From contig NC_088173.1 of assembly GCF_028769735.1 (NCBI RefSeq), positions 68,322,463 through 68,386,462 on the forward strand: a DNA stretch of 64,000 bases. The letters run 5' to 3'. Below the pieces are notes generated by a model, which was given only the letters and a program-made list of their open reading frames with translations, made no database searches and was not told the origin of the DNA. Shown in pieces: positions 37,661 to 50,562 of this stretch. How positions within the stretch are numbered: position 1 is the first letter of the stretch; each line of letters starts with the position of its first letter. The DNA comes from Zonotrichia leucophrys gambelii (Eukaryota > Chordata > Aves > Passeriformes > Passerellidae). A program made the position numbers and the translations under genes.

Positions 37661-38124
37661 AAGGGAAATCCCCACAGAGCGGGTCATCCAGAAAGAACAT
37701 TTTGCTTCTGACAAATAATGCCTTGGGGAATGGTCTGGGATGGCCCTGCTTTTGGACAATCCTAATTCACACAGCTGAGACGCAGAGCTGCACATCCCCA
37801 CCCTACAGCACCTGGGGCAGAGGCTCCCCAGCCAGCTTGGAATTGCCTGGGAAAAGTGGTGGAAAAGGAGATGATCCCTGGGGAAAGGGAAATTTGCATC
37901 TAGAACAGAGCCAGGATGGGGAAAGACAAGGGAGGGAGCACAGAGTGCAGGGCAGGGAATCTGAGAGGTGCAGGCAATGAAGCAAATGGGAAAGGAGCTT
38001 CTCTGAGGAGAGTTTCCAGTCAGAAAACCATCAGGGATGGATGGAAAACAAGCCTGGATTCAAGGAACCAGCTGTGATTGAGCAGCTGCCTTTGTCCGCT
38101 GCACTTACTGGGGTTTTTATGACT
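37661..38124. other. Unique intergenic DNA, nothing recognised
   Basis: Purine-rich around 37850-37980 but with no supported gene or repeat family. Confidence 0.5.
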
Positions 38125-38130
38125 ATCCTG

Positions 38131-38515
38131 TGTCGCACACATCTTTTTATGAAAATCCTTCCTTTAGGATTTTTCCTCCTGAGAAGCTGAGAGGCCTCAG
38201 GAACAAAATGTAAACAATGGTTATCTGCTGCTGTGGAATGCAACAGGTGGATTTTTGATTAGCCCATCTTAGATGTTTTTTAATTAATGTCCAATCACAG
38301 CCCAGCTAGCTCAGCTCTCTGTCTGAGACACAAACCTTTGTTATTCATTTCTTTCTATTCTATTCTTAGCCAGCCTTCTGAGAACCTTTTCTTCTATTCT
38401 TTTAGTATAGTTTTAATGTAATACATATCATAAAATAATAAATCAAGCCTTCTGAAATATGGAGTCAAATCCTCATCTCTTCCCTCATCCTCGGACCCCT
38501 GTGAACACCGTCACA
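38131..38515 (+). mobile_element. Solo LTR, 385 bp, ERVK-like, 6-bp target duplication ATCCTG
   Basis: Starts TGTCGCACACATC and ends ACACCGTCACA, flanked by perfect ATCCTG at 38125-38130 and 38516-38521. AATAAA lies at 38437-38442. It is the same family as the minus-strand LTR at 8936-9318, with different flanks, so the two are independent insertions. No internal retroviral genes. Confidence 0.95.
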
Positions 38516-38521
38516 ATCCTG

Positions 38522-38969
38522 TTTTCTCACGACATTTGTGCATTTTAGTTCAGAAATATTATGGCATAATGAATCTTGACTTTTACAGTTCTTTTAATCT
38601 CCTTATAAAATATTGCTGTAGAGACAAGTCATGTCTTTTCTGTGTTGAAACCCTGGGTAACTTTTCCAGCCATTGTAAAATGCTGCTTATCAGGGATTTA
38701 CCTGCTCAGAAAAATTCTGTGGGGCCATTTTACAGCTCCTGGTTTCAGCTGCAGCTCAGGCACAGCCAGTTTGGTTATCTCCCAGTCATGTTCTGTGGCA
38801 CAGGACAGATAACATCTCAAAAAACAACACAGGCAATCCAGAGGCCTGGACCCATCTGAATAGTCTGAGGTGAGGATCAATGAGAATTCTGAAACCATTA
38901 AAAGCTTTGTGAGATGGATGCACTCGGCACAAACTTTCTCTTGCAGAAATGTGTGATAAAGGATAAAGC
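38522..38969. other. Unique DNA between two LTRs
   Basis: About 450 bp with no recognised feature. Confidence 0.6.
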
Positions 38970-39600
38970 TGTTGGAATCTCACACCTCCAGGACTGAGGA
39001 TCCCCGAAAGTCACCGTGATCCACCCCTATGGGGGGCATCGGGAGTCCTGGAATGTTCCAGAAGTGTCTGGTGGCTGGACTTTGATCCTACACAGGAGAC
39101 GACACCTGTATGAGGACAGGAGGGTTTCACCGGGGTGAATGGTGAAGGGATCGGGTTAATTAGGGGAGTGAGACACAGGGTTTAGGATTTCTGTACAGGG
39201 GGGTTTAGAGAAGTAAGATGGAGGAATTGGGGTGTCATGTCCTTCTTCTTCTTCTTCTTCTCCTCCATCTTCTGTGGTGATGGTGGCACTTTGGGATTGG
39301 TCATTACTGAAAGTGCACCGACAATAAGAATAAAAGGATTGGGGAAAAATGATAAATATTGTACACGTAACAATGGGTATAAAGATAGGTGACTGCCGGA
39401 GGGCAGCACAGTGTGCTCATGGCTGGCTGCTGAGCAGAGCTCTGTCGGCTGGAAAGAAAATCTTTTAGATAAACAATTAATAAACACAAGACCGAAAGAA
39501 GAACTGAAGCCTCTTCTCGTCCTTTGATAGCGCGGGCGCTTGGCCCCAAAGCCACCACGGGCCTTTCCCCGGCCCTTCAAACAGTCGAAAAAGACCAACA
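38970..39600 (+). mobile_element. Solo LTR, 631 bp, ERVK-like, flanks not matching
   Basis: Starts TGTTGGAATCTCAC and ends AAAGACCAACA; same family as 5736-6355. TATAAA at 39378-39383 and AATAAA at 39479-39484 fit a plus-strand U3-R-U5 order. A CTT microsatellite lies at about 39242-39260. Flanking hexamers are taaagc and tgatgt, which do not match, and there is no primer binding site or gag/pol beside it. Possible causes are recombination between two different proviruses, a flanking deletion, or mutation. Confidence 0.92.
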
Positions 39601-40084
39601 TGATGTTAATATAAATAATGATGCTTCCTCCTGAACACAAAATGCTGAGGAGGTATAAGAAAAAAAAAATCATAAAATAATCAGCACTGAAGTATTTCTT
39701 TAAGAAGGAACAGAGCTTTCAATAGCTTGATTGCAAACCTAAAATCCCACAGCTTTGGAAGGAATAAGAAGAAAGTGAAAGCAGAAAATGAAAGAGCAAG
39801 GTGCTCAGTAGGGTTGAATTTAATAATGTAGAAAAACCTCCCAAGTAAGAAACACCAATCCTGAAAGGAAAAATAAAATGTCACTGCAATCTAAAATACT
39901 TCATCAATAATAGATGCAATTGACTCTGAATGAGGTCTGGTGGCTCATTTTTTTTGCTGTAGAAGTGCTGTAAATGCAGGTTACCTCCTGCAAGCTGCCC
40001 TTGTCACACACAAGAGAGAGATTCTGCTGCTCAGCTCCAACAATCTGAGGAGTCTCTGAAGAGCCTGCCATCACCCCTGAGCCC
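39601..40084. other. Unique intergenic DNA, nothing recognised
   Basis: No feature is supported between the LTR and the A/T tract. Confidence 0.55.
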
Positions 40085-40887
40085 CAAAATAAAATAAAAT
40101 AAAATACAAAAATAAAAAATTTTAAAAATAATATAAAATAAAAAATAAAATTAAGTTAAAATTAAAAGAAAAATAAATATAATAAAAAATAAAAAAATAA
40201 AAAATGAAAACAAATATTAAAATAAAACAAATAATAAAAATTAAAAAAAAAAAAAAAAATAAAAATTAAAATAAAAAAAAAAAAATGAAAATAATAAATA
40301 TATAAAAAATAAAAAACAAATAAAATTAAAAATAAATAAACATTAAAATATAAAATAAAAAAAATAATAAAAGATAATAAAAAAATATAAATAAAAAATA
40401 AAAATAAAAATTAAAAAATTTACAAATAAATAAAATAAAATAATAAAAAAATAATAAAATAAAAAATAAAAATAAAATAATAAAAATAAATAAAATAAAT
40501 AAAATAAAAAAATAAAAAAAATGAAATAAAAATGAAATAAAAATAAAAAAAAAATAAAAATAAAATAAAATAATAAAATATAAAAATATTTAAAATTAAA
40601 AAATAAAAATAAAATAAAAAAATAATATAAAATAAAAATAAAAATTGAAAAATAAACAAAATAAAAATTAAAAATTAAAAATTAAAAATAAAATAAAATA
40701 AAATAAATAAAAATGAAATTAAAAAAATTAATAAAATAAATAAAAAATCAAAATAAAATAATAAAAAATAAAATTTTAAAAAATAAAATAAAAAAAAATA
40801 ATAAAATTAAATAAATTAAAAAATAAATAAAATAAAATAAAATAAAATAAAAATTTAAAAATAAAATAAAATAAAATAAAATAAATG
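40085..40887. repeat. ~800-nt A/T simple-sequence tract of AAAAT-type units
   Basis: Almost only A with single or paired T (AAAAT, AAAT, AAT steps); G and C occur only as isolated bases. It starts and ends with clean (AAAAT)n and is degenerate in between. Open frames of Phe, Tyr, Ile and Leu on the minus strand are artefacts. Confidence 0.97.
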
Positions 40888-43706
40888 AATGTGAATCCCT
40901 CCCTTGGAAGGACCCTTACCTTGCCCACATCCACAGGCAAGAACCCCCTCCTCTCATCTGGGGAAGCCCCAGGGGAACAATTAAACTGAATGCGAGGCTC
41001 AGCTCCCCATAAATCTCTGTATTTATCTGAGCCAAGGCCCAGGGAAGCCGAGGTCAGCGTGCCCTGTGCTGTGGGACATCCCCACATCAGCTGCAGCCTT
41101 TCCGTGTCTCCTTTGAAGTTTCATTGATGCCCTCTTCTTTTAATCAGCTGCACCAGAGCAATAAGCCGTGATGAGAAGGGCACTATCAGGAGAAAATTTA
41201 GAACGCCCAACGCATGATGCTCTACAGGTCAATTAACAAACCATATTCCCAGGCAGAGGTTTTTGGGAGTAAAACCAGGATAAATTATAAATTAATAGGT
41301 TTTAGAGCTGCCCTAGTCATTTTCTCTCTCTTTCTCACCCCCCCTCCCCACCAAGTTTGAAAGGTGCACTAAGGAAAAAAAAAATAATTTAAGGAGTCTT
41401 TCTTCACATTTTTATAAAACCAAGGCAGTAGTTTCTGAAATGGAAACAAACACCAGTTTTTTACAGTTATATTTGAGTCTGAAAGCAGATTTGTGCTCCA
41501 TCTTTCCACAGTGAGGGAAGGGAATAAAAGATCCTTGTGCCAGGCTGTGCACAGTTAAATGGTTGGGGACAGGAGCCAAGCTAATTTATAAATCATCCCA
41601 GATTCAGTCTGGCCAATACAATCCCAGTGTGAAAACCTTTATCCACGGAATCAGGATACATATACTGTTTAATTTCAGACTGAGACTTGAAAATTTCCCA
41701 TAATCCACCAAATTTGAAGCTGAAAGATGGAACAGGTTCTCTGTGAAGGATGGTGACCACAGAGTGCAGCCCTTTCAGGAGGGGAGTTGTGTTGGATTTG
41801 TGGCATAATATTGGTAGATGTGATATCTGGAAAAATCAAGAGAAAACTAAATATATATCAGGATGTATTTTTTTTTTGTTTGTTTTTCCTTTATTAAATC
41901 TTTCTGAGTGGTTTCTATTGACTTGTCCTTTACTGGAAAAAAAAACCCACTACAGATAATTTATTTTTTCATAAAGTTCTTAGGAATCACACAACAAAAC
42001 TTAGTTGAGGAAATCGATGGTGTTAAAGTAAGATGCAGTAACAATATATGTCTCAAAATGCAGCACACAACAGTACAAACAATACTTTTCCTGATGAAAT
42101 ATCTCTAGAAAATTAACAGAGATTACTGGTTTTCCTGTGAGTATCTGTGTGCATGAAGACTTAGACTAATTCAGAATTTTTTTCTTACCATCAACCTGTT
42201 CAAGGAGGTTCAGTGAGAGTCTCCAATATTTGTGTTACAATGGTTTAGGTCTCTTTTAGACTGAAAATTTATATGAAACATTTACAGACATGTAAATTTT
42301 TTAAAAAATTATTTTCTTCTTTTATTTACAGCATATATTTACAGAAAGTGGGATGGGAAACCCTTCATCAGTCTGGATAAGCACAATATGCTCATCTGAC
42401 TGCAATTTCACCATGAAAAGTCCTTAGGATGATATAAAAAGGGGTGAAGAGAGACATTGAAGATCAAACCCTCATGTTTCCTACATTCTTCCTTAAGATC
42501 TATTAAGATTTAAATGATCAAGGCTCCATACACTTTTACATCTCTCTAAAATTTAACATCAAATAAGTTTTGTTGAAATAAACGCATATCTAAAGTTATT
42601 TTAACCCATTTCTTCACTTATTTCCAATTAATTAGTCATAGAACTTCAAGATGACAATACCTGATCATGTCCTGTTTTATTTCAGGATTTGTTTTTTGAG
42701 GCTTCTTTCCAGAGTGTTTTTGTTTTCCAGTGCAAAATTATTTTTCTCCTCCTCCTTCCAAAGATCCTAATTTGAAAATTTTCAAGGTATAAAGTGTAAT
42801 TGCTTTCACACAAATTCTGTCACAGAGATATAGACTGTAACACATTTTCATGATTTTTTAAAAAGCAAAGAAATTTTTAAAGGATTGATTTGTGCAAAAA
42901 AATCAAATCCCACCCCTAGAATTTTAGTGGGTGAAATAGCAATCCAAGTCCCCTTCAATCAGGAGAGATGCTTTCAGCTTCTTCAGGCTGAGGTGATGGA
43001 AGTTTATTCATAAAAGAGAAAGAAAAGGTAGAAGTGGATAATTCAAAACAGAAAAGAAGATATAAGGAAATAAAGAAAGAGAAAAGGCAACTGGAAGGGT
43101 TTATCCAATACAATTTTTGTGACTCCAGGAAATAGCTGTGATTTATGAACTTCTATCACTCCTTCCCACAGACAAGTCTTTCATGTGTCCATGCAAAATA
43201 GGAGCTCAGATATAAACTGAGTTTTTTTTCCTACAATCACTTTACAAAGTCACTGTTGTAGGTAAAAGGAAAAAGCAAGATTATTTCTAAGAGCAGCAGA
43301 AGCTCTTGAAGATGCACACCCTGAGAAAAGCAAAAATCTCTTCCTGTGGGCTGTGGCTCATGCTCAGTGCACAATAAAGCTGATGTGTGAGATACCTGCA
43401 GCTCACCCTGTGCCCTCAGGCAGGGAATTTTCCCACTGATCCACACAAACACAAACCTGTGCTTTAAACTGCTCCCAGTGACAGGCAGCTCCCACAGCGT
43501 GTGGGGGATTTTTGAGACATCACTTCCAGCAAAGGGAGATCACAAATCTTTGCCCTTTGCTCCTCAAATACAGAAAATTGTGTGAGCAGCCAAGTCAGGT
43601 TAGATCAGGGCACTGGGGAAAGCTGGAGGAGCTTTTCTTCCCAGGATAAATAAATGACTCAGTGAAAACCCCAGAGGTGTTTGAGCCCCCAGCTGTGCCC
43701 TCTGCA
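40888..43706. other. Unique intergenic DNA, nothing firmly recognised
   Basis: 2.8 kb. A minus-strand AATAAA followed by cttccatcacctcagcctga at about 42970-43010 could be an old LTR, but no ends or target duplication were found. No exon is supported. Confidence 0.45.
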
Positions 43707-44060
43707 GTTCCACAGCTCTGTCTGAAGGAACAGAACCTCAGATGCACATGGACTTCACCCAGCTCTGTGACAAACTCAGTGATCTTAATTTATTCCACAA
43801 TTATGGAACAAATAATGGATCTTCCAGGGCCTAATAATGATGGAACTTGTGCATGACAAAGAGCAGAGGGTGCCTGGGAGCTCCTGCAGGTTCCAGGCCG
43901 TGTAAAGCTCAGGGCAAGCTGAGGAAACCAGGGCCTGGTGTTCAGCAGAGTCAGACTGGGCTTCCACGCAGCCAAAACCAACCAAACCCAAATATTAACC
44001 CACTAAAACTGTGTCTGGGTTCATAGATATATATATATATGTAAAAAAAGAGATTTATTT

Positions 44061-44338
44061 AGGTTGGCAAAGATCATCCAGTCCAACCATTCCCCTAGCA
44101 CAGCCAAGGCCACTCCTAACCCATGTCCCCAAGTGCCACATCCACACATTTTTTGAACATTTCCAAGCACGGTGAGTCCATCACTTCCCTGGGCAGCCTC
44201 TTCCAATTTCTGACAACTCTTTCTGTGAAGATTTTTTTCCCCAATATCCAACCTGACCCTCCCCTGGCCCAGCCTGAGGCCGTTCCCTCTGCTCCTGTCC
44301 CTGTTCCCTGGGAGCAGAGCCCGACGCCCCTGGCTGCA
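44061..44338 (-). mobile_element. CR1 LINE 3' fragment, unit 1 of the tandem array
   Basis: Reverse complement of a CR1 3' part: gatcatccagtccaaccatt, aagtgccacatccacacatt, ccctgggcagcc, ccaatatccaacctgaccct, ggcccagcctgaggccgttc. Read on the minus strand, it encodes remnants of the CR1 ORF2 C-terminus (a GEKNLHRKSCQKLEE-like segment). It is cut at the array junction. Confidence 0.88.
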
Positions 44339-44697
44339 GTTCCACAGCTCTGTCTGAAGGAACAGAACCTCAGCTGCATGAGGGCTTCACCTAACTCTGT
44401 GACAAACTCAGTGATCTTAATTTATTCCACAATTATGGAACAAATAATGGATCTTCCAGGGACTCATTAATGATGGAATTTGTGTGTGACAAGCAGCAGA
44501 GGGGGCCTGGGAGCTCCTGCAGGTTCCAGGCCGTGTAAAGCTCAGTGCAAGCTGAGGAAACCAGGGCCTGGTGTTCAGCAGAGCCAGACTGGGCTTCCAC
44601 ACAGCCAAAACCCGACCAAAACCAAAGATTAACCCACTAAAAACTGTGTCTGGGTTCATAGATATATATATATATATGTAAAATAAGAGATTTATTT

Positions 44698-44973
44698 AGG
44701 TTGGCAAAGATCATCCAGTCCAACCATTTCCCCAGCACAGCCAAGGCCACCACTGACCCACTTCCCCAAGTGCCACATCCACACATTTTTTAATATTTCC
44801 AAGCACGGTGAGCCCACCATTTCCCTGGGCAGCCTGTTCCAATGCCTGACAACCCTATCTGTGAGGATTTTTTCCCCAATATCCAACCTGACCCTCCCCT
44901 GGCCCAGCCTGAGGCCGTTCCCTCTGCTCCTGTCCCTGTTCCCTGGGAGCAGAGCCCGACGCCCCTGGCTGCA
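44698..44973 (-). mobile_element. CR1 LINE 3' fragment, unit 2 of the tandem array
   Basis: Same piece as in unit 1, with its own variants (ccatttccccagcac, tttttaatatttcc). The minus-strand translation holds a RVVRHWNRLPREMVGSP segment, the conserved end of CR1 ORF2. Non-functional. Confidence 0.9.
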
Positions 44974-45319
44974 GTTCCACAGCTCTGTCTGAAGGAACAG
45001 AACCTCAGATGCACAAAGGCTTCACCTACCTCTGTGACAAACTCAGTGATCTTAATTTTATGGACCCAATAATGGATCTTCCAGGGACTCATTAATGATG
45101 GAATTTGTGTGTGACAAGCAGCAGAGGGGGCCTGGGAGGTCCTGCAGGTTCCAGGCTGTGTAAGCTCAGTGCAAGCTGAGGAAACCAGGGCCTGGTGTTC
45201 AGCAGAGCCGGACTGGGCTTCCACGCAGCCAAAACCAACCAAACCCAAATATTAACCCACTAAAACTGTGTCTGGGTTCATAGATATATATATATATATG
45301 TAAAAAAAGAGATTTATTT

Positions 45320-45750
45320 AGGTTGGCAAAGATCATTGAGTCCAACCATTCCCCTAGCACAGCCAAGGCCACTCCTAACCCATGTCCCCAAGTGCCACAT
45401 CCACACATTTTTTGAACATTTCCAAGCATGGTGAGCCCACCACTTCCCTGAGGAGCCCCTTCCAATGCCTGACAACCCTGTCTGTGAGGATTTTTTTCCC
45501 CAATATCCAATCTAAAGCTCCCCTGGCCCAGCCTGAGGCCGTTCCCTCTGCTCCTGTCCCTGTTCCCTGGGATAAGATCCCAATTTCCCCCTGGCTGTCC
45601 TCTCCTGTCACGAGCTGTGCAGACCCATAAAGGCCCCCCTGAGCCTCCTTTGCTCCAGGCTGAGCCCCTTCCCAGCTCCCTCAGCTCCTCCAGACCCTTC
45701 CCAGCTCCACTCCCTCGTCTGGACATGCTCCAGCTCCTCAGTGTCTGCCT
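45320..45750 (-). mobile_element. CR1 LINE 3' fragment, unit 3, with its original 5' extension
   Basis: This starts as in units 1 and 2 and then continues past the array end through ggcccccctgagcctccttt, gctccaggctgagcccctt and cagctccctcagctcctcca. That extension is ordinary CR1 sequence, so unit 3 keeps the longest piece and is probably the parental copy from which the others were duplicated. The 228-codon minus-strand frame across it is not intact ORF2. Confidence 0.9.
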
Positions 45751-48700
45751 TGGACCGAAGGAACCAATTTTATGGATGTATACATAAATACACATACACA
45801 GACATATATATATAAATTCAGGCATTGGGATCTGCAGAGATCTCAAAAAACTCATCCCATCCCATCCAAAGGTCTTGTGTGACATTCATGCAACATCCCA
45901 GCTAAATAAATGCAACAGCTTCTTCCTGGGGTGTAGATTTCTGCTTGTCAGACTTTTGGTCATTTCTCTGTATCCTGGAAATTTTTGTGCAGGCACACCT
46001 AGGGTACACGTAATTAAAAACAGTCACAGTTATAGAAAAATAGTCAAAAGGGTTGTGAGAGATTAAGATTTAAAAGTGGATTTTTGTTTTCATTTATCCT
46101 CCTGCTAAGCATCCAATTCTATGGTTCACTGAGGAAACAGAACCATAAAGATAATTTAATATGAACTCCTCAAAATGCAGGCCAAAGAACCTTTTTTTTT
46201 TTTAAATAATTTCTGCATGAAATATTTCAGGAAAAGAAAATAGATCAAACACATCCTCCAAGCAGAGTCATTACCTCTGAATATTCTAGGAGGCTTTGGA
46301 AACCCTACTTTATCTTTCTTCCTTGTGTTTAATTTTTAGTGAGCTGGGATAAAGCAGGTAAGTATAAACATTTCACATTCTGCAGTGATTCCACTCTTTT
46401 CAAGCCCATTATTATTCAGGACTTACCAAACAACACTGGAACTTTCAAATTTTGCCCAAAGGGGGAAGATAAGATTGGGTACCAGCTACTCACCTATGAC
46501 ACCTCAACTAACATCATCAAAAGGAGGAAACATTCCTCAAGTAATTAAATATTTATTCCTTTAAAGGTATAACTAGAGCACGAAAATACATTTCTACCTC
46601 CCACAGCTTTTATCAAGCTGTCAAGTTCTCCATAACTTGGTGTTAACTGAGTCATAAAGGGAAAAATATCTAAAGCAGGAGAAATGTGTGAACCCTTGCT
46701 TGAGGATGCACTTGGTCATTCAGTGAGAAACAGAAATAAAATCTTGGTTATTCCTGATCTGTGCAGGTGCAGCTCAGCAGCAAATCAGGGTGTGCTCAAA
46801 TTCCAAAGAGGTGCCTGAATTCCTGCTAGGATGATGTGGGAAAATGTTCCTGCCCTTGGACACAGCTTCAGACCTGACCTTTCCCTTCTGGGCAAGCTCC
46901 TGTTGAAGTTTCAACCAACAAACTTCATCCTTTTGGTCTCTTCCAGCTTCCTTCCTTCTCCACACACTTATTCATCATCTGACAAATTAAATGAACAGCC
47001 CAGTCTGGTCTCAGGGGTTGTTTATAAAAACAACTGAGTGTATTTATAAAATGAGTGAAAGGAGATACATTGACTTATTTCCATTGCAAGCCTTTAATTC
47101 AGATTCATACCAGGGGGTTCATTAAAAAAAAACAACCCCAAACCTACTAAATTTTTGCTTGAAAATCTGACTGAAATCTGCATTTTTATATAGAGAAATG
47201 TCATTTTAGGTCTATAAATATCCATCCTCTGTATTAAAATTGAGTTTGAGACAGACACAGGAACCTTGCTTTGGCCAGCTGTCTTTGAGATACAGAACAA
47301 AGGACCAGATATAAAAATATCCATTGTATTTTTGTTTTCATGGGACTGTTTCCCTCTGGGTTTCCACACCTTGGTCCACCTTCTTCTAAGGTGTAAAAGA
47401 ACTGAACTATAGATCAGCATTTCAGACTCTGAGGGCAGTGTAGCAGGAAATTACTGGATAAAAGTGAATCTCTGAAGATGCTTTATTCCCCACTCCCTTG
47501 TTGTCTAAGCATTTCATTTGTTCAGATTTAAACCTATGAAAACTGTCCTTCCTATGGAGCCAGGCACTTAAATTTATTTAACTGAGTTTATTTAAGTGAG
47601 TTCAATAATGAGATTGAGATCAGTGGGAATGAAGGATTAAAAAGTGCAATGTCTGAGTAACGGACTAAGTTATTTTGCTACACCTCAAACCTCTATTCCT
47701 TTGTATTAACGACCTCCTCAGTAGCTCCTTGACCTAAAATACAGATTTAGCTATGATAACTCTTCACTTTTAGATTCTCATTTTAATAAATAAACAAGTA
47801 AGGGGGAAAAAAGGACTTAGGAAAATTATTTTGAAAGTTATCTACAGGCTTTCTGTGTTCTCTGACTTTTTAATTCAGGAACTGTCTCCTTGCTGAAGGT
47901 GTGCATTATAAATTGAAATACCTTCATGGTAATTTTCTCATGGTTTATAAAAATGGGAAGTTTACCAAATGGGAATTTTATCAAAATGAAAAGCCAAAAA
48001 TTTTCTCTAGCCTTCTTCTCATGGCCATAGGTGAAAAGCTACGGACATTTCTGACTGACTTTAGTAACTTGGGTGTCCAATTCTCACAGAGAAAATACAA
48101 TACCTGGCATATGAATAACAGGAAGAGTGACCACAGAATTTAAAACCACCAACAGAAACTGTCCCCAGCTCAGGGAGGCCTCTCTGACCTTCATGTTGGT
48201 CTTCAAAACAGTCATTTGCTATATATTTATCAGCTGGAAGCAAATTACTTAAAAATAACTAAGTTCTGTCATTAAGAAATATCTAAATATATTCACTTCT
48301 CTTGCATTTCAGGTACAACTTGAACATTTTCCAGGTACACAGGAAGATGTGTGACACCCACACATTTTGGTTGAGAACCAAGGTGATAGTCGTGAGAAAG
48401 GGCTGCAGATTTCTGAGCAAGGTGTGGAGTTCCCTTTTTTCAATGGAGGAATGTCTCTAGAGAACATTTACGAAATCCACATTATTTTTTTACGCCTACC
48501 CTTTATACTACACTCAAAATTCTTATAGACCTGTAAGATTTGCAAGATTTCAGGATGGAAGTTCTGTGGAATTAATTCTTGATTGATGCAGTTAATGAAA
48601 TTATCATTGCGGCAATTATGACATTATTAAAAAGAATTCCAAAATTTACTTATTTTAAGAATTTTTAAATTTTTTTAAAATATTGAACTTGCTGTTGAAC

Positions 48701-48790
48701 CGTTCACTTTGTAACACTGGATTTTTGAGTTCTAAGGGCCAGTGGTTACTTTTTGCTTATTTAGATTTAGTGCTTATTTTTGCTTATTTA
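45751..48790. other. Unique intergenic DNA, nothing recognised
   Basis: 3 kb of AT-rich unique DNA with a short TA-rich stretch at about 45780-45815. A small direct repeat (gcttatttagatt twice) lies at about 48757-48793, just beside the next CR1. No exon or RNA gene is supported. Confidence 0.55.
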
Positions 48791-48870
48791 GATTCATAGA
48801 ATCATGGAATGATTTGGGTTGGAAGGGACCTTAAAGAACATATAGTCCAAAACTGCTGGTGCCTTACCTG
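48791..48870 (-). mobile_element. CR1 LINE 3' end fragment
   Basis: Reverse complement of the extreme CR1 3' end: attcatagaatcatggaatg, atttgggttggaagggacct, taaagaacatatagtcc. About 80 bp. Confidence 0.9.
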
Positions 48871-50562
48871 ATTTAGTCTCTCCTTGCATGACAGCAATTC
48901 CAGATTTTGTAATGCTTCTCATGTTTCCATGTACTTTTCCATCTCTTGTTTCAGATGAGTGGATAAAAATTGCATGAACAATTCAAGCACAGGCACCCAA
49001 TATTTTCCTCTGTTGGCTTTACTGCACGAGCTGGGCACTGAACTGGCACATCCTGGCTGGGTCCTGGCCCATTTTTTCATGTGCATTATTTTATCATTTA
49101 TCAACACTATTATTGTGTGACCATGAAGGTATTTAGAGAATGAATGGACAAAAGGCAAACAATCCATCCCAAAGTAGGACTCTAATGGCCACGGACTAAT
49201 TTTCCCGAAATCCCTCTGGATTCTTCCCTCACTGACTGATTTTCCTGGAGCATTTCAGACCCAGTGGCTTTTCTGAGTGAGTGGCTGGTCCCAGACTCCT
49301 TTCCCTCTTTTCTTTATCCATGGAGCCCCCAGCACTGCAGAGTCCACATGTTCACAGGTTCCATTAGACTCCGTGCTTTCCTCTAAACTTTTCCAAATTT
49401 GAGATGCCTTTTAGAGCAACAGCATCATTTTAAAGCAACCATTGAGTTAATCCATCAGAACTTCAGAGGAAACACTTCTGAAGAAGAGCTATTACTTTTC
49501 TTCATGGTAAATTGCCTATTTTCCTTTTTCACGCAGCATGCCAGGACATTTTTACTTGTCTGTTATTTGCTATTTTTGTCTTTAGACTCTGTATCTGCCT
49601 TTTGTCTCTGTAGCCTCATTTGTAAAGATCCCAATTACTTTTAGGGGGTTAATTGTTACCACAAGCAATGTCAGCCTATGTCAGACTCCAGGGCTTTGTA
49701 GGGAAAGCTCTGCAAGGACTTCCCCACATCTCAAATATTTTGGTCATGCCCACACTCTCCAGCTCTGATTGGGGAGCTGCTTTTATTACACAGCGCAACT
49801 AAAGAAAGCAAAAATAGTAATTTCCTAAAAGACCTCTGAGAGTACATTTCTTTACATAGACTGTGTAGGAGGGCAATAGAACAAAATTTGGTGCTTTGCT
49901 ATTCTGAGGAATAATCAGCGTATCTGAGACAACATCCAAACATCTCTCAAAAACTCTGCAAGGGCTACACTTGTCACTATTGCTGGAGCTCAGTGTTTAT
50001 CACAGTGTTTCAAATCCCCTGTGAGGCCACAAATGTTCCCTTAACTTGATTATCTAATTACAAGGAAAATTACTAGATGCTCATTGTTGTCTTTGAAATA
50101 TACACCCAGACTTTTTGATAATGGTTATAAAGGCTCTGTAATTATGTAAGTGTTGGTGTCAAAAGGGAATAAAAGTAGATATTTGTGCAGTGGACTTTGT
50201 ACAGGTCTGTAAAGCATGGCACAATAGGTGATTCCAAGATTGTGAAGTGCCAACCTTACAAGTGAATAAATTGAATTATCTTTATGATTGTTCTGAGGTG
50301 TTGCATTTAAACAAATAATTTCATGACACATATGTCTCATATGTATTGAGGGTTAAATCTGTCTCGGATTTAAACTCTGGTTTTGACTCACTGACCATGT
50401 TTGGCTTATTCTGGTTATTAAAAAATGAGAAAATTCACAAAAATTAAGAATAAGAAATGAAGCACAAAGCAGAATTAGTAACTCTATACATCATCTATGA
50501 TTCAAGAGATACCTGTGCATTAAAGGAGACGAGCCAGATTGAGGATTCCAAGGTTAAATGAG
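48871..50562. other. Unique DNA downstream of CTNNA2, nothing recognised
   Basis: 1.7 kb lying between the last CR1 and the farthest candidate CTNNA2 poly(A) signal. It could still be 3' UTR if a more distal signal is used. Confidence 0.5.

Larger units (their letters stand above)
43707..45571. repeat. Threefold tandem duplication, ~630-bp units, each with a CR1 piece
   Basis: Units start at gttccacagctctgtctgaa: 43707, 44339 and 44974 (periods 632 and 635). Each unit has about 350 bp of unique sequence with a perfect (AT)n stretch near its end (about 44029, 44661 and 45285), then a minus-strand CR1 beginning aggttggcaaagatcat at 44061, 44698 and 45320. Units 1 and 3 share variants that unit 2 lacks, for example ccacgcagcc versus ccacacagcc and ttttttgaac versus tttttaat. 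The array ends inside the CR1 of unit 3. Confidence 0.95.

Noticed and set aside
42900..43240. Possible further LTR around the minus-strand AATAAA near 43000
   Set aside because: No TG/CA ends or target duplication could be found, so it was not listed as a mobile element.
45199..45885. 228-codon minus-strand frame with reverse-transcriptase-tail-like residues
   Set aside because: It is CR1 3' sequence read through unit 3 of the tandem array and unique DNA, not an intact ORF2.
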